A DNA stretch of 64,000 nt. Origin: Enterobacter hormaechei subsp. xiangfangensis. GTDB lineage: Bacteria; Pseudomonadota; Gammaproteobacteria; Enterobacterales; Enterobacteriaceae. The DNA is taken from NCBI RefSeq assembly GCF_001729785.1, contig NZ_CP017183.1, forward strand, positions 3,348,001 through 3,412,000. Reading direction: 5' to 3'. Numbering within the stretch: position 1 is the first letter of the stretch; the number at the start of each line of letters is the position of its first letter. The translations under genes were made by a program, and so were the position numbers. A model generated the notes under the pieces. The model searched no databases and was not told the origin of the DNA. It saw nothing but the letters and a program-made list of their open reading frames with translations. Shown piece by piece: positions 10,237 through 20,800 of this stretch.

Positions 10237-10668
10237 TTAGCGAGTGCGCGGGCACACTTCGCCTTCAGCGAAGAAGAACGCGATTTCGCGCGCAGCAGAT
10301 TCAACAGAGTCGGAACCGTGGGTGCCGTTCTCGGTGAAGCTGTCTGCGTAGTCGGCGCGCAGAGTACCTGCCAGTGCGTTGTCCGGGTTGGTTGCACCCA
10401 GCAGATCGCGGTGACGCTGTACCGCGTTTTCGCCTTCCAGTACGGATACCACGATTGGGCCAGAAGTCATGAACTCGACCAGACCGTCAAAGAATGGGCG
10501 ACCTTCGTGCTCAGCGTAGAAACCGCGAGCCTGTTCAACGGTCAGGTGCAGCATTTTGGTGCCAACGATCTTAAACCCTGCTGATTCAAAGCGAGCGAAG
10601 ATGCTGCCAATAACGTTTTTTGCCACCGCGTTTGGTTTGATGATGGAAAAAGTACGTTCAATAGCCAT
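10237..10668 (-). CDS. ndk: Nucleoside diphosphate kinase Ndk
   Basis: 143 residues, as in E. coli. The active-site His is in NGTHGSDS near residue 117, which receives the phosphate from ATP and passes it to other nucleoside diphosphates. The family start [18 protein letters not shown] is at 10668; an in-frame extension upstream of it is not conserved. The C-terminus EVCPRTR matches the family. It is single-gene between terminators; the reductase operon ends 124 bases upstream of it on the same strand. Confidence 0.97.
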   Translation of the reverse strand: MAIERTFSIIKPNAVAKNVIGSIFARFESAGFKIVGTKMLHLTVEQARGFYAEHEGRPFFDGLVEFMTSGPIVVSVLEGENAVQRHRDLLGATNPDNALAGTLRADYADSFTENGTHGSDSVESAAREIAFFFAEGEVCPRTR

Positions 10669-10792
10669 TGATAACCTCTGTAAAATGTTCTGTTGTTTTT
10701 GCATACCTGAGTATGGTGTGGCGCGGATTATAAAGAGCAATAGCGCCATTGCCTATGGTTATGCATAACATTTTTTTAAAATGAGACGAAGA

Positions 10793-11668
10793 TTAGCAAC
10801 AGCTCGTATTTCGCATACCGTGTTGATGATGAAAACAGAGCGGACACTGCTTTTCATCAGACGTAAATGACCAGAAATGACGGTGGCACGTCAGGCAAAC
10901 GGCTTCATATGCCGGTATGGTCACGCTTTTCGCTGTTCCTTCTGTTTGCGTCACGTTTATCGCCGCATGCTGGCATACCGCTTCGCAGCCGCCGCACCCC
11001 GTACAGCGTCCGGTTTCCACGACCAGTTCAGTGTTCTCAAACCGAATCGCGTTTTCCGTACAACTCCGCCAGCACGCGCCGCAGAGTACGCAGGATTCGG
11101 TATCGAGAGTTATCTCTGCCTCGCTAAACGCAGAAAACGCCCTGCGCAGATCACGCTGACCGGGCACGACGCTACAGACCCGGACATCCTCACGGGGAAC
11201 GTGCATCAGCGCACGCCGGGCGGTATTAACCTCGTTGACGGGTATATGTTTAAACGCCCACGCCGCTTCACCGCGTCGACGAAGCGCCAGATTCAGCCGG
11301 GCAATAGCCAGCAACCAGTCAGGATTCTGCTCCGCGTCGATACTGATAAAACGAACGTGGTACTGCGCGTGCCACAGCAGAAGCTCATTCACCCCTGGCG
11401 CACGGTCAGTAAACGGCCCAACAAGCGTATCGCCACTCAGAAAGCGTTTTCGCGGCGTGATGCCGGTGATGGCCCCAGCGGGGCAGACGAACAGGCAGTC
11501 ACCGCATTCAATACAGCGGCTGTCATCAACCGAGACGCCTGAGTCGGTAAAAGAAAAAGCCTGCACGGGACAGACGTCCGCGCAGGCACAGCAGGAAGAG
11601 TGGCGAAAACGACGACGGACGCACGCATGCGTCACGTCCATCGCCGGGGCAAAGGTTAATCCGCCCAT
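10793..11668 (-). CDS. Polyferredoxin, last gene of the molybdo-oxidoreductase operon
   Basis: 291 residues with four ferredoxin-type cysteine groups: CCACADVCPVQA, CIECGDCLFVCPAG, CVLCGACWRSCTE and CTGCGGCEAVCQHA, arranged as two pairs around a central region of about 120 residues. The C-terminus adds CLTCHRHF and CPLCFHHQ, a possible zinc ribbon. No signal peptide or membrane segment is visible, so it is probably cytoplasmic. Its ATG overlaps the stop of the DmsC-like gene by one base (TGATG), implying translational coupling. Homologues are annotated in Salmonella in the same position between ndk and pbpC. It might carry electrons to or from the reductase, or help its assembly; the sequence does not decide this. 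Confidence 0.8.
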   Translation of the reverse strand: MGGLTFAPAMDVTHACVRRRFRHSSCCACADVCPVQAFSFTDSGVSVDDSRCIECGDCLFVCPAGAITGITPRKRFLSGDTLVGPFTDRAPGVNELLLWHAQYHVRFISIDAEQNPDWLLAIARLNLALRRRGEAAWAFKHIPVNEVNTARRALMHVPREDVRVCSVVPGQRDLRRAFSAFSEAEITLDTESCVLCGACWRSCTENAIRFENTELVVETGRCTGCGGCEAVCQHAAINVTQTEGTAKSVTIPAYEAVCLTCHRHFWSFTSDEKQCPLCFHHQHGMRNTSCC

Positions 11669-12447
11669 CAGCCAATACTGAAGAAAACAAAGCGCAGCAT
11701 CAGCTCACCCACAATTAGCAAGGCGCTGCCCAACAGCATTGTGCCTCGCGCCGCTTTTAAGCCGCCCGCAGCAAAGCACAGCATACCCGCAACGGATACG
11801 CACCAGCTCAGCAGATGAACGGTTCGCAGTTGCTCCAGCATCTGTAGCGGTGCGTGAGGGAACGTCACCACGGTGTGGTCCATAGCCGTAATATCTGCCA
11901 GCCAGACGGGCTGCATCACCAGACGCACAAGCACCAGCAGCGTGATAATGACAACCGCCGCACGCACGGTTGACTGGGAACGCGTCCCAACGGCCATGCA
12001 GGCTGAGCCGATAATCCCCACCGAACCGATAAACAGCACCAGAGTGTTAACATGCTGCCATGTCACCACGGATGCGTGCATGTAGATCTGCGCCATGCAG
12101 AACACATCGACTAAACCAACCAGACCTGCCACAACCAACAGTGGCTTCCAGCCTGGCTTTTTGACAAACATCAGCAGCGTTGCGAAGCCAAGCGCCGCAA
12201 GATAAAGACTGGCAAAGATAATCTCACGGCTCAGCCAGGAGCTGGATACGTGGCGCAGCGCGTTAAGAGCATTAAGCGGATAGCCCATGTGCAGCGCGGA
12301 GGCGAGCAGCCCCAGGCTCGCCAGCACAAACGCTCCGGCAGCCGGCAGCAGCGCGCTACGTTGCGTGCTTCCGAACGCCAGCCACAGCGTAACGCCAACC
12401 GATCCTTGCAGGAACAGCGTAAAAATCAGCAGCGGTAACTCATGCAT
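11668..12447 (-). CDS. DmsC-type membrane anchor of a molybdopterin oxidoreductase
   Basis: 259 residues, very hydrophobic, with about eight predicted membrane segments, starting MHELPLLIFTLFLQGSVGVTLWL. This matches the DmsC/anchor family, which binds menaquinol and passes electrons to the iron-sulfur subunit. E. coli DmsC is somewhat longer (287). It overlaps the B-subunit gene by eight bases and the polyferredoxin gene by one base. The combination with DmsA- and DmsB-like subunits fixes the general role as quinol oxidation at the inner membrane; the terminal acceptor is not known. Confidence 0.85.
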   Translation of the reverse strand: MHELPLLIFTLFLQGSVGVTLWLAFGSTQRSALLPAAGAFVLASLGLLASALHMGYPLNALNALRHVSSSWLSREIIFASLYLAALGFATLLMFVKKPGWKPLLVVAGLVGLVDVFCMAQIYMHASVVTWQHVNTLVLFIGSVGIIGSACMAVGTRSQSTVRAAVVIITLLVLVRLVMQPVWLADITAMDHTVVTFPHAPLQMLEQLRTVHLLSWCVSVAGMLCFAAGGLKAARGTMLLGSALLIVGELMLRFVFFSIG

Positions 12448-13069
12448 GACATTTCCCCTCTTTCTCTGCGCCCTGATGCGCTTTGATCACCAGGTTTGGT
12501 TTGGTGATGGAGGAATCAGGCAAGCCTTTCACATCACAGACCGCACCATACTTCGCCCGCAGTTCATCAATCGGCCCGAATTTAATCGCTTCGAGTGGAC
12601 AGGTTGCCACACAGACGGGCTGCTCTCCCTTCGCCTGGAGATCCACGCAGAAATCACATTTGGACATCTGCCCGGTCTGCTCGTTGAGCTGTGGCGCGCC
12701 GTAAGGGCAAGACCACGCGCAGTAGCCGCAGCCGACGCACTTATCAGTATCAACGCGCACAATGCCGTCTCCCGGACGCTTGTGCATCGCCGTGGTCGGA
12801 CAGTTTTTAGTGCAGATTGGGTCTGCACAGTGGTTACAGGAAATAGAGAGCGTGTAGGCAAACACATTGTTGCTGACGCCGCCCTGCCCGGTTGGGATGA
12901 AATTCCCGCCATTGACTTCATAAACGCGACGGAAACGACGTCCGACCTCAAGGTTGTTTTTATCTTTGCACGCCACCTGGCATGCCTTGCAGCCCGAGCA
13001 GCGAGAAGAGTCGATATAAAAACCCAGCTGTTTGTCGCTCACCGGTGCGTAATGTTTAAACTGACTCAT
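12440..13069 (-). CDS. DmsB-type four-cluster iron-sulfur subunit
   Basis: 209 residues, close to E. coli DmsB (205). Four cysteine groups that each build a [4Fe-4S] cluster are visible: CSGCKACQVACKDKN near the N-terminus, CNHCADPICTKNCPTTAM, CVGCGYCAWSCPYGAP, and CDFCVDLQAKGEQPVCVATCP. There is no signal peptide, as in DmsB, which is exported with the Tat-bearing catalytic subunit. It relays electrons from the membrane anchor to the molybdenum subunit. Its ATG overlaps the catalytic-subunit stop as ATGA. Confidence 0.9.
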   Translation of the reverse strand: MSQFKHYAPVSDKQLGFYIDSSRCSGCKACQVACKDKNNLEVGRRFRRVYEVNGGNFIPTGQGGVSNNVFAYTLSISCNHCADPICTKNCPTTAMHKRPGDGIVRVDTDKCVGCGYCAWSCPYGAPQLNEQTGQMSKCDFCVDLQAKGEQPVCVATCPLEAIKFGPIDELRAKYGAVCDVKGLPDSSITKPNLVIKAHQGAEKEGKCHA

Positions 13070-15444
13070 GCTTTAGCTACCTCCACCAGCATGGTTTGAT
13101 GGGAATTCCCTTTCGCAAGCGCGGTAATACGGGCGGAACTGAGCACGTTCGCGCAGCCGCCTTTATCGATACCCTGCTCGTCCGGCTGCCACCAGGCGCC
13201 TGCCTGCATGGCCACCACGCCTGGAATGATGCGCGGCGTGACCTCCGCCGGGATCTCGCAAATGCCGCGCGCGTTATGAATACGCACGGTATCCCCCTGC
13301 GCAATGCCGCGCTTTTGCGCATCCTGCGGGTTGATCCACAGCTTTTGCTGCTGCGCCTCAATTAACCACGGGTTGGCGTACTGGGTGGAGTTAGCGCGGT
13401 TTTTCCCTTTCCAGGTGATCAGCTGGAGCGGGAAGGTTTTCGCCAGCTCGTCTTCCGGCCCTTCATGGGCAGGCACGTAGTGCGACAGCGCCGGAATTTC
13501 CGGGTGATGCATGTCGTACAGACGCTTCGAGAAGATCTCAATTTTTCCGGACGGCGTCGGGAACGGATGATTCTGCGGATCGCGAATGTTGTCTTCAAAG
13601 GCAACGTACGGCGCGCTTTTGAAAAGATGCTGACGCGTCTTCTGTAGCGTCGCGAAGTCCGGCAGGTTTTCATCCGGCATGGACAGCCGCGTCTGCTCCC
13701 AGATGTGCTCAATCCACGCTTTTTCGTCACGGCCCTCGCTGAACGCTGGCTCGACGCCAAGCTTAGCAGCGACCTCCCGCAGCCAGTCGTAGTCTGAACG
13801 GCGTTCGAATTCAGGTTCAATGAGCTTTTCTGACAGGATCAGATAGCTTGCCGTGCCCCAGGTTTCGCCGATATTCCAGCGTTCCATAAAGCTGGTTTCC
13901 GGCAAAAGCAGGTCGGCGTATCTGGCGCTAGGCGTCATAAACAGATCGCTTGCGACGATAAACTCGATTTTCGACTCGTCTTCCAGGACACGGGTTGCCT
14001 GATGAAGATCCGGGTTCTGGTTAGCCAGATAATTGCCCGCCAGCGAGAACAGGATGCGGATATTGCTGTCCAGCTTCTCAGCATCCTTCAGGCCATCTTC
14101 CGCGGTTACCTTAGAAGCATCATCAGCAGCCTGCACCCAGTTCATGACCGAAATTTTGGCTTTGACCGGGTTGTCCGGCATCTCTGGCCCGGCCGCAAAT
14201 TTGCGGTTTGCGCAGCCTCCATAGCCTGCTGCCCAGCCGCCTTTCACCCCAACGTTACCCGTCAGCGTGGCCAGTATCGTCGAGCCGCGCGCGGTGCGCT
14301 CGCCGCAGTTGTGACGCTGCGGTCCCCAGCCCTGGATCAGCGCGGCGGGTTTGGTGGTTGCGTAGTCGCGCGCCAGCTGACGAATAGTTTGTGCAGGCAC
14401 GTGAGTGATTTTCTCTGCCCACTCGGGCGTTTTCGCCACGCCATCCTTTGCACCGCTCAGGTAAGCCATCAGGGATTCATTGGCCGGAACGCCTTCTGGC
14501 ATGGCGTCTTCGTCAAAGCCCAGGGTGTAGCGTTGAATAAAGTCGCGATCGTGCAGATTCTCCGTGACGATCACATACATCATCGCGTCCATCAGGGCGT
14601 TGTCCGTGGCAGGAAGCAATGGGATCCACTGATCGGCAAGGGAGGAAACCGTATCGGAATAGCGTGGGTCAACAACGATAAAGCGCGTGCCGTTTTGCTT
14701 CATCTTCTGGTAGAAGTGGTTGCTGTGCCCGAAGATGGTTTCCGTCGGGTTATGCCCCCAGAGAATGACCAGTTTGGTGTCCAGCAGCGTGTCCAGAGAG
14801 CTGCCGCTGGCGGCGGTGCCATAGGTATACGGCGTTGCCGCCGCCGTGTTACCCATACTGACCGAGTGATAGCTTTCGAGATAGCCGCCGGTTAAGTTGA
14901 GCAGACGACGAACCATTTTATCGCCGGAAAAGGTCCCGCCGGACACCGCGGTGCCCACATGAACATAGCGTGACGCAGCACCGTATTTTTGCGTAATAGT
15001 TTTTAATTGATTCGCAATAAGGGTGGTGGCTTCATCCCAGGTAATACGTTCGAATTTTCCTTCGCCACGTTTACCCACGCGTTTCATTGGATATTTAAGC
15101 CGATCGGGATGATAAACAAATTTCCGATAAGCCCGACCACGAACGCAGGCGCGCATCACTGGCATCTGCGGATCCAGCGCGTTATCCGGTCGCGTTGAAA
15201 TTCGGGTCACAACGCCATCACTGACGTGAGCACGAATATCACACTTGCCGCCGCAGTCAAACGTACTACAGGTTTGCACCACTTTTTCTTCAGGCGTAGC
15301 GTCTGAAACCGCCGCGTCCTGTGCCTGTACTTTGCCGGTTTTGACGACAAACGGCAGGGCGGCGAGCGCCGACCCTGCCTGAATAAAATGACGCCGGGAT
15401 ATGGCGGGAATAAGCCCTTCTCCCTGATGTTTATTTTTTTTCAT
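13066..15444 (-). CDS. DmsA-type molybdopterin oxidoreductase catalytic subunit, Tat-exported
   Basis: 792 residues. A Tat signal is plain: ISRRHFIQAG with Arg17-Arg18, a hydrophobic stretch and the likely cleavage site KVQAQ-DA. A [4Fe-4S] motif of the DmsA type follows (CSTFDCGGKCDIRAH with a later Cys in MRACVRGRAYRK). The family blocks VYHPDRLKYPMKRVG, KPAALIQGWGPQRH, and the C-terminal cofactor domain (SGKIEIFSKRLYD, DTVRIHNARG) are all present. It resembles E. coli DmsA throughout but is clearly divergent, so DMSO should not be assumed as substrate; other S- or N-oxides are possible. I chose MKKNKHQGEG at 15444, which has a GAAGGAACG ribosome site. Salmonella has an equivalent locus in the same position. 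Confidence 0.9.
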   Translation of the reverse strand: MKKNKHQGEGLIPAISRRHFIQAGSALAALPFVVKTGKVQAQDAAVSDATPEEKVVQTCSTFDCGGKCDIRAHVSDGVVTRISTRPDNALDPQMPVMRACVRGRAYRKFVYHPDRLKYPMKRVGKRGEGKFERITWDEATTLIANQLKTITQKYGAASRYVHVGTAVSGGTFSGDKMVRRLLNLTGGYLESYHSVSMGNTAAATPYTYGTAASGSSLDTLLDTKLVILWGHNPTETIFGHSNHFYQKMKQNGTRFIVVDPRYSDTVSSLADQWIPLLPATDNALMDAMMYVIVTENLHDRDFIQRYTLGFDEDAMPEGVPANESLMAYLSGAKDGVAKTPEWAEKITHVPAQTIRQLARDYATTKPAALIQGWGPQRHNCGERTARGSTILATLTGNVGVKGGWAAGYGGCANRKFAAGPEMPDNPVKAKISVMNWVQAADDASKVTAEDGLKDAEKLDSNIRILFSLAGNYLANQNPDLHQATRVLEDESKIEFIVASDLFMTPSARYADLLLPETSFMERWNIGETWGTASYLILSEKLIEPEFERRSDYDWLREVAAKLGVEPAFSEGRDEKAWIEHIWEQTRLSMPDENLPDFATLQKTRQHLFKSAPYVAFEDNIRDPQNHPFPTPSGKIEIFSKRLYDMHHPEIPALSHYVPAHEGPEDELAKTFPLQLITWKGKNRANSTQYANPWLIEAQQQKLWINPQDAQKRGIAQGDTVRIHNARGICEIPAEVTPRIIPGVVAMQAGAWWQPDEQGIDKGGCANVLSSARITALAKGNSHQTMLVEVAKA

Positions 15445-15496
15445 TGCTCGTTCCTTCAAATAAAAACGCATTCTCGTTTTTTTTCAGGAACGAATA

Positions 15497-15510
15497 TTGA
15501 TAATTATCAA
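15497..15510 (-). promoter_or_regulatory. FNR operator of the reductase operon
   Basis: TTGATAATTATCAA, a perfect 14-base match to the FNR consensus TTGAT-N4-ATCAA and fully palindromic. Its centre is about 60 bases upstream of the catalytic-subunit ATG. A class II position at -41.5 would put the transcription start about 18 bases before the ATG. It sits in the 88-base gap after pbpC, so the operon has its own anaerobic promoter. Confidence 0.85.
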
Positions 15511-15532
15511 GCTAACTCTTGAGGAGTAACAC

Positions 15533-17860
15533 TTAGCGATCTAATTCAAAATTCACCGTCACCGTTTGTCCTGTTTCATCTAATACAATTAATTGATATT
15601 TACCAGGCAAATATAATTGCAGTGAATAATTCTTCTGATGCCCGTCCAGCGGTTCGCCATTCAAAAACCACCATCGTTGCCCCTCCCCGCCGCTGGTTAA
15701 AACGTTGAGGGTAATATTTTTCTCACCTGGAAGACGTTTAATTACCGCCCCTTCTCTGACGCCTGACAACATCAGCGGCGCCGCATTATGGTTATCCAGC
15801 GGAGGGCAAATTGCTGAACGGGCGGGGAGACGAGCAGCCCGTTTTTCGGCAGCAGGCAGCCAGGGCTCCAGCGGCAGCGGCCAGACATCCAGCACTTTTT
15901 CTGTCGCATCAGGACAATCCGCCGCAACGCGTTTGCCTTCTTTATCCAGCCAGACCGGGAAACGGATCCCGCGAATACCTTCCTGTTCCGGCAGCAGCAG
16001 CGTAGGCGGTTCACTGCCTTCCAGCAGCCAGGTTGACAGCCGACGCCGACAGTTTTCGCTCCCTTCAGGCAGGGACTGGCCCCCCGGCCAGCAAATCACG
16101 CCCCGTCCTACGCTTGCGGGACGCGGATCGCGCGGCAGGCGCGCTTCATCCACCATCGAGCGGGACTGAAGCATGTTATTGACCTGATTCAGGAGCGGTA
16201 CCGCGCTGGCGAAACCAAACTGCCCGGCAACGGGCGTGCCGTCCGGGCGTCCGGTCCAGATTCCGATGACATAGCGGGCATTCAGGCCGATGGCCCAGGC
16301 ATCCCGGTAGCCATAGCTGGTGCCCGTTTTCCACGCCAGCGGCGCTACCTGGGGCAGCGCACTGTCCGGCAGGGGCTGTGCTTCATTAGCGAGAATGCGA
16401 CGAATAATCCACGCCGCCCCCTGCGATAACAGCGGACGTTCGATCAGCGGATCGCCCGGCTGTAAACGCAGCCGGCCCGCCTTACCCTGACGCGCAAAGG
16501 CGCTATAGGCGGCAGCGATATCAGCCAGGCGTGCGCCTGCGCCCCCCAGGATCAGAGAGAGGTTGGGCTGTGCCCCCGCAGGCAGAATGAGCGGTAATCC
16601 CGCGTTGCTCAGCATTCCGGCAAAACGTTTTGGGCCGTACGCTTCCAGAACCTGCACCGCAGGCAGGTTGAGGGAACGCACCAGGGCTTCGCTCATACTG
16701 ACCGGCCCATGGAAGCCGCTGTCAAAGTTGCCGGGACGATAATCCCCCGTTTTTCTTGGAACATCCTGTAATAACGAAGCGGGATGGATCAGACCATCGT
16801 CCAGCGCCATGCCATAGATGAATGGTTTGAGAACCGATCCCGGCGATCGGATCGCATTGACCATATCTACGTGGCTGAAACGGCTGTCATCATTGATATC
16901 TACCGAGCCTACCCAGCCACGCACTTTCATGGATGTATGATCCACGACGATCATCGCCAGCGAACTGCGGGCGGGCAGGCGTGATTTCCAGTTCATTGCC
17001 AGCTCTTCAAGCTGTCGTTGCAATGCTGCATCCAGCGTGGTGACTATTTTTGTGTCACGACTTTTACTCAGCATCATGCGGGAAAAGAGCGGCGCCAGTT
17101 GCGGCATCTGCCGGGGGGCCAGCCAGACCGGCTCTTCACGGGACTCTTTCACCTGCTTCTCAGACCAGACGCCCTGAGTCAGCATGCGGTCGAGTACTTT
17201 GTTCCGCGCCGCTTCGGCACGTTCCGGCCAGCGGTCCGGGCGCAGACGGCTGGGTGCTTGTGGTAGTACAGCCAGCAGCGCCGCGTCGGAATAGCTCAGC
17301 TGAGACGGCGGTTTGCCAAGGTAAGTCCAGCTTGCCGCGCCCACGCCCTGCAACGTGCCGCCAAACGGGGCACGGTTCAGATACAGCGTCAGGATTTCAC
17401 GCTTGGAGAGATGCCATTCCAGCTGCATCGCCCGCCACAGCTGACGAATTTTACCGCCAAAGGTTCGCGGATGCGGATCCAGAAGGCGTGCCACCTGCAT
17501 GGTAAGCGTGCTCCCGCCAGAAACCACTCTCCCGGAGGTGAGATCCTGCCAGGCGGCACGCAGTACAGATAGCGGATTGACGCCCGGGTGATCCCAGAAC
17601 CAGCGATCTTCATACTGGATCAGCGCCTCAAGATAGCGTGGGGAAACCTCTTTAATGGTAACCGGATAGCGCCAGATGCCTTCGCTGTCGGCAAAACGCC
17701 ACAACGGAACACCCTGCTCATCCACCACCACTCGCGCAGGGTTGACCTCTTTCAGGGGCAACGGCCACACGCGGTCAGCGACGACAATCAGCCCCCCTGA
17801 AACGAGAAGCGCTCCCGCCAGCCACAGCCAGTGGGAGCGAATCAGGCGTGCTATCCGCAT
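15533..17860 (-). CDS. pbpC: Penicillin-binding protein 1C
   Basis: 775 residues from ATG at 17860 (E. coli 770); a TTG twelve bases upstream is an alternative that would overlap yfhM. Order: short cytoplasmic tail, one membrane helix (LWLAGALLVSGGLIVVA), glycosyltransferase GT51 domain (EDRWFWDHPGVNP, GGSTLTMQVARLL), transpeptidase domain with SxxK in SPGSVLKPF, SLN in VRSLNLPAVQ, and KTGT in LAWKTGTSYGYR, then the C-terminal BiPBP_C domain. It can polymerise peptidoglycan in the periplasm. It follows yfhM directly (stop and start are one base apart), the conserved pairing of this PBP with the bacterial alpha-2-macroglobulin. Confidence 0.96.
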   Translation of the reverse strand: MRIARLIRSHWLWLAGALLVSGGLIVVADRVWPLPLKEVNPARVVVDEQGVPLWRFADSEGIWRYPVTIKEVSPRYLEALIQYEDRWFWDHPGVNPLSVLRAAWQDLTSGRVVSGGSTLTMQVARLLDPHPRTFGGKIRQLWRAMQLEWHLSKREILTLYLNRAPFGGTLQGVGAASWTYLGKPPSQLSYSDAALLAVLPQAPSRLRPDRWPERAEAARNKVLDRMLTQGVWSEKQVKESREEPVWLAPRQMPQLAPLFSRMMLSKSRDTKIVTTLDAALQRQLEELAMNWKSRLPARSSLAMIVVDHTSMKVRGWVGSVDINDDSRFSHVDMVNAIRSPGSVLKPFIYGMALDDGLIHPASLLQDVPRKTGDYRPGNFDSGFHGPVSMSEALVRSLNLPAVQVLEAYGPKRFAGMLSNAGLPLILPAGAQPNLSLILGGAGARLADIAAAYSAFARQGKAGRLRLQPGDPLIERPLLSQGAAWIIRRILANEAQPLPDSALPQVAPLAWKTGTSYGYRDAWAIGLNARYVIGIWTGRPDGTPVAGQFGFASAVPLLNQVNNMLQSRSMVDEARLPRDPRPASVGRGVICWPGGQSLPEGSENCRRRLSTWLLEGSEPPTLLLPEQEGIRGIRFPVWLDKEGKRVAADCPDATEKVLDVWPLPLEPWLPAAEKRAARLPARSAICPPLDNHNAAPLMLSGVREGAVIKRLPGEKNITLNVLTSGGEGQRWWFLNGEPLDGHQKNYSLQLYLPGKYQLIVLDETGQTVTVNFELDR

Positions 17861-17861
17861 C

Positions 17862-20800
17862 TTACGGAACAACGATCAGCGGGCCACTGGCCGCCCCCGT
17901 TGCCCGCCACTGCGGAACGTACATGGACTCGACCATCGGAACAGGCACCTGGTAGGTTCCCGGCGTAACGGCACGGGCCAGGTAAACCAGCGTGACCGGC
18001 TGACCTTCATTGACCGGCACCGCGGCCACAAAGCGATCGTCGCGGAATTCCATGTGCTGAATATCAGACTGTTGCATCTGATTCAGCAGGTTTTGCACTT
18101 CACTGCCGCTGTCCTGCAAGCTGGCACTGCTGCTCGCCAGATTCTGGTTTTCCAGCTCCAGACCTGCCGGGAGCAGATCCACCACCAGCGCATCCGGCAC
18201 GTTCTGGCTGGCCTTCACTTCCAGCCATACCAGAACCAGTTCACCGCTCTTCAGAGAAGAGAGCGACTTGCTGCTGCCGTCTGTCGCCAGGATATGACGT
18301 TCAATCTGCAAGACATTAGAGGATGGCTGAGGCGCATACTCCGGATAGCCAGTAGTGTCCAGTCGTACCCACAGCGGCGTAGTGCCGGTATTCGTCATCT
18401 TCAACGCACCAATCTGATCGCCGTTCAGGTTTTCTACCTGCGCTTTATCACTGCTCTGGGTCTGTTCAGAGAGAGAGGTCGTTGCCTGCCACGCACCTGA
18501 CAAGGTTTGCAGTGATCGTCCGGCCAGGAACAGCGCATTGCTCTCCTGGGTAGACAGCCAGCGCTGGCTGAACGCGTCTTCAGATAACGCGTTCAGCAGC
18601 CTGTTTTGCGCATCCGGCAGCAGCTTGTACTCTTCCAGCAGGGAGAGCATCAGGGCATTATCACGCAGCTGGCTGCCGTAATCCGCCATCCAGTTTCGGC
18701 TGTCGTTACGGGGTGTTTTGAGAGCCAGATCCAGCGCCTGCTGGCTGCGCGGTGCATCCCCCATCAGTTTGAGTGCCATGCCCAGCTGCATCAACGGAAG
18801 CCCGGAAGCAGCCTGAGCGTGGCGCTCCCAGATTTCACGCAGCGCACCGAGCGGCGCTTTTTGCTGACGCGCCAGCACCAGCGAAGCATACGCCTGGACA
18901 GCAAATTTGCTGGCCTGGGTGTCGTCGCTGTAGCGGATGGACATCATGCCCGGATCCTGTAAATAGCGCAGCAGTCGGCTGTTGGCGTTATTCACCGCCT
19001 CGGCAGGCACGCTGTAACCCTGCTCCCCTGCCCGCACCAGGAAGTCCGTGACATAGGCGGTCAGCCAGTACTCTTCCGGGCCGTTTTTATCCCACAAGGC
19101 AAAACCGCCATCGTCACGCTGCATTTGCAGTAGACGGGAGATCCCGATATCAATGGCCGCACGGCGTTTATCGTCGGTATCGCCTTTAATGCCCAGTGCC
19201 TTCAGCTGTGCCGCGTTGGTGTAGAGGGACGGGAACAGGCCGCTGGTGGTCTGCTCAAGACATCCATACGGATAGGCCTGAAGTTCACGTATGTAGCGCG
19301 CCAGGTTCAAAGGTGGTTTACCGCTGAGCAACAGCTGCCCCTGTAGCGTGGCAGGCGAGAAACCTTCGATATGCTGTGCTGGCGCACTCCAGGATTCGCC
19401 AGGATTCAGCATCGTGCCCGTATTCACGGTTTGCGCCGGGAATGCGGGACGCACGCCAATTTTCCAGCTCTTCTGCTGCGGCGCAAACGTCTCACCTGGG
19501 AGCTGAAGGCCCGTCACCTGAGCAGTCACTTCCCCATCGCCATAGCCCTCCAGGGCACGCACCGGTATAAACAGGGTGCTACGTGCGCCAGGCGGCAGCT
19601 TAACCGGCTCTGGCTGAGCACCTTCGAGCGACAACTTACCGGCTGCGGTTAACGCAATGTTCAGCGTTTGCGGCTGGTCAGTCAGGTTAGTCAGGTCCAG
19701 CGTCAGGCGGGAGGTATCGCCACTTGCGAGGAACCGCGGCGTGTTAAGCTCGGTGATAATCGGAGCCGCCACAATGATTTTGCTTTCGCTGCTGCCGAAA
19801 TCGTCTTCCGTCCAGGCCTGCGCCATCAGACGCAGTTCACCGTTGAAATCGCCAATCGGCATCGTGATGGTACCTTCGCCGTTGGCATCAAGCGTAACCG
19901 GCTGCGCCTGCTGGGCAATAATGGTGACATGGTTCACCGGTGGCTTACCGCCGCGTTTCAGTTCATCGCCGTCTCCGCCAAAGCGCAGTGCGGCCAGACG
20001 TCCCTGACCTTCAATCACCTGGCCGTAAACATCATAGATGTCCGCGCCATAGCGCTTCTGACCGAAGAAAGCTTGCCACGGATCCGGCGTGACGTAGTCG
20101 GTAATGTTCAGCACGCCGCTATCGACAGCCGAGACCAGCACGTTCACCTTCTGTGGCACAGCCCCCTCTTTTACGCTGGCTTTCACTTTCACAGAAAGCG
20201 TCTGGTTCGGACGCATTTTTTGCGGGTTATCCAGTGCGATGTTCAGGCGACGATTTTCGTCCCCCATTGGCAGATGCAGCAGGCCAACCGCCCGTTTTGG
20301 CGTGGCGGATTTTGATTTATCGCCAGGACGAACCACCAGCGTGCTGAGATAGAGATCGTGACGTTTCCAGGCCTTGTCGACCGGGATAGCGAGATCCAGA
20401 CCGTTAGCCGGTACGTCGATCTCTTTCCACCACAACGGCCCTTCACTGGACTCGATCATCGCATAGCCCTTGCCTGCGGCCGGCGCGGCGATGTGCAGTT
20501 GGATGGTATCGCCTGGCTGATAGGATGGCTTATCCAGTTTCAGCGTCACGCGGTCAGGGCGCGCGGCCCCGGTGCCGTCGCTGTTATCCTGCCAGCTGTA
20601 GCCTGCCCAGAAGCGCACGCTGCTGACCATGTCATCAGGGGCTTTCACTTCCAGACGGTATGAGCCCCACTCCACCGGGAAGGTGACTTTACCGGTTTCA
20701 TCGGCCTTGAGGTTTAGCTCCTGCTCGCCCTCAACCAGATCTTTTTGATCAAACTGAGACTGCCAGCCCTCACTCTCGGACCAGTTCCAGAAGTAGTCAC

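Noticed and set aside
10793..15444. Operon as a confirmed DMSO reductase
   Set aside because: Subunit architecture fits, but the catalytic subunit is divergent and substrate cannot be read from the sequence.
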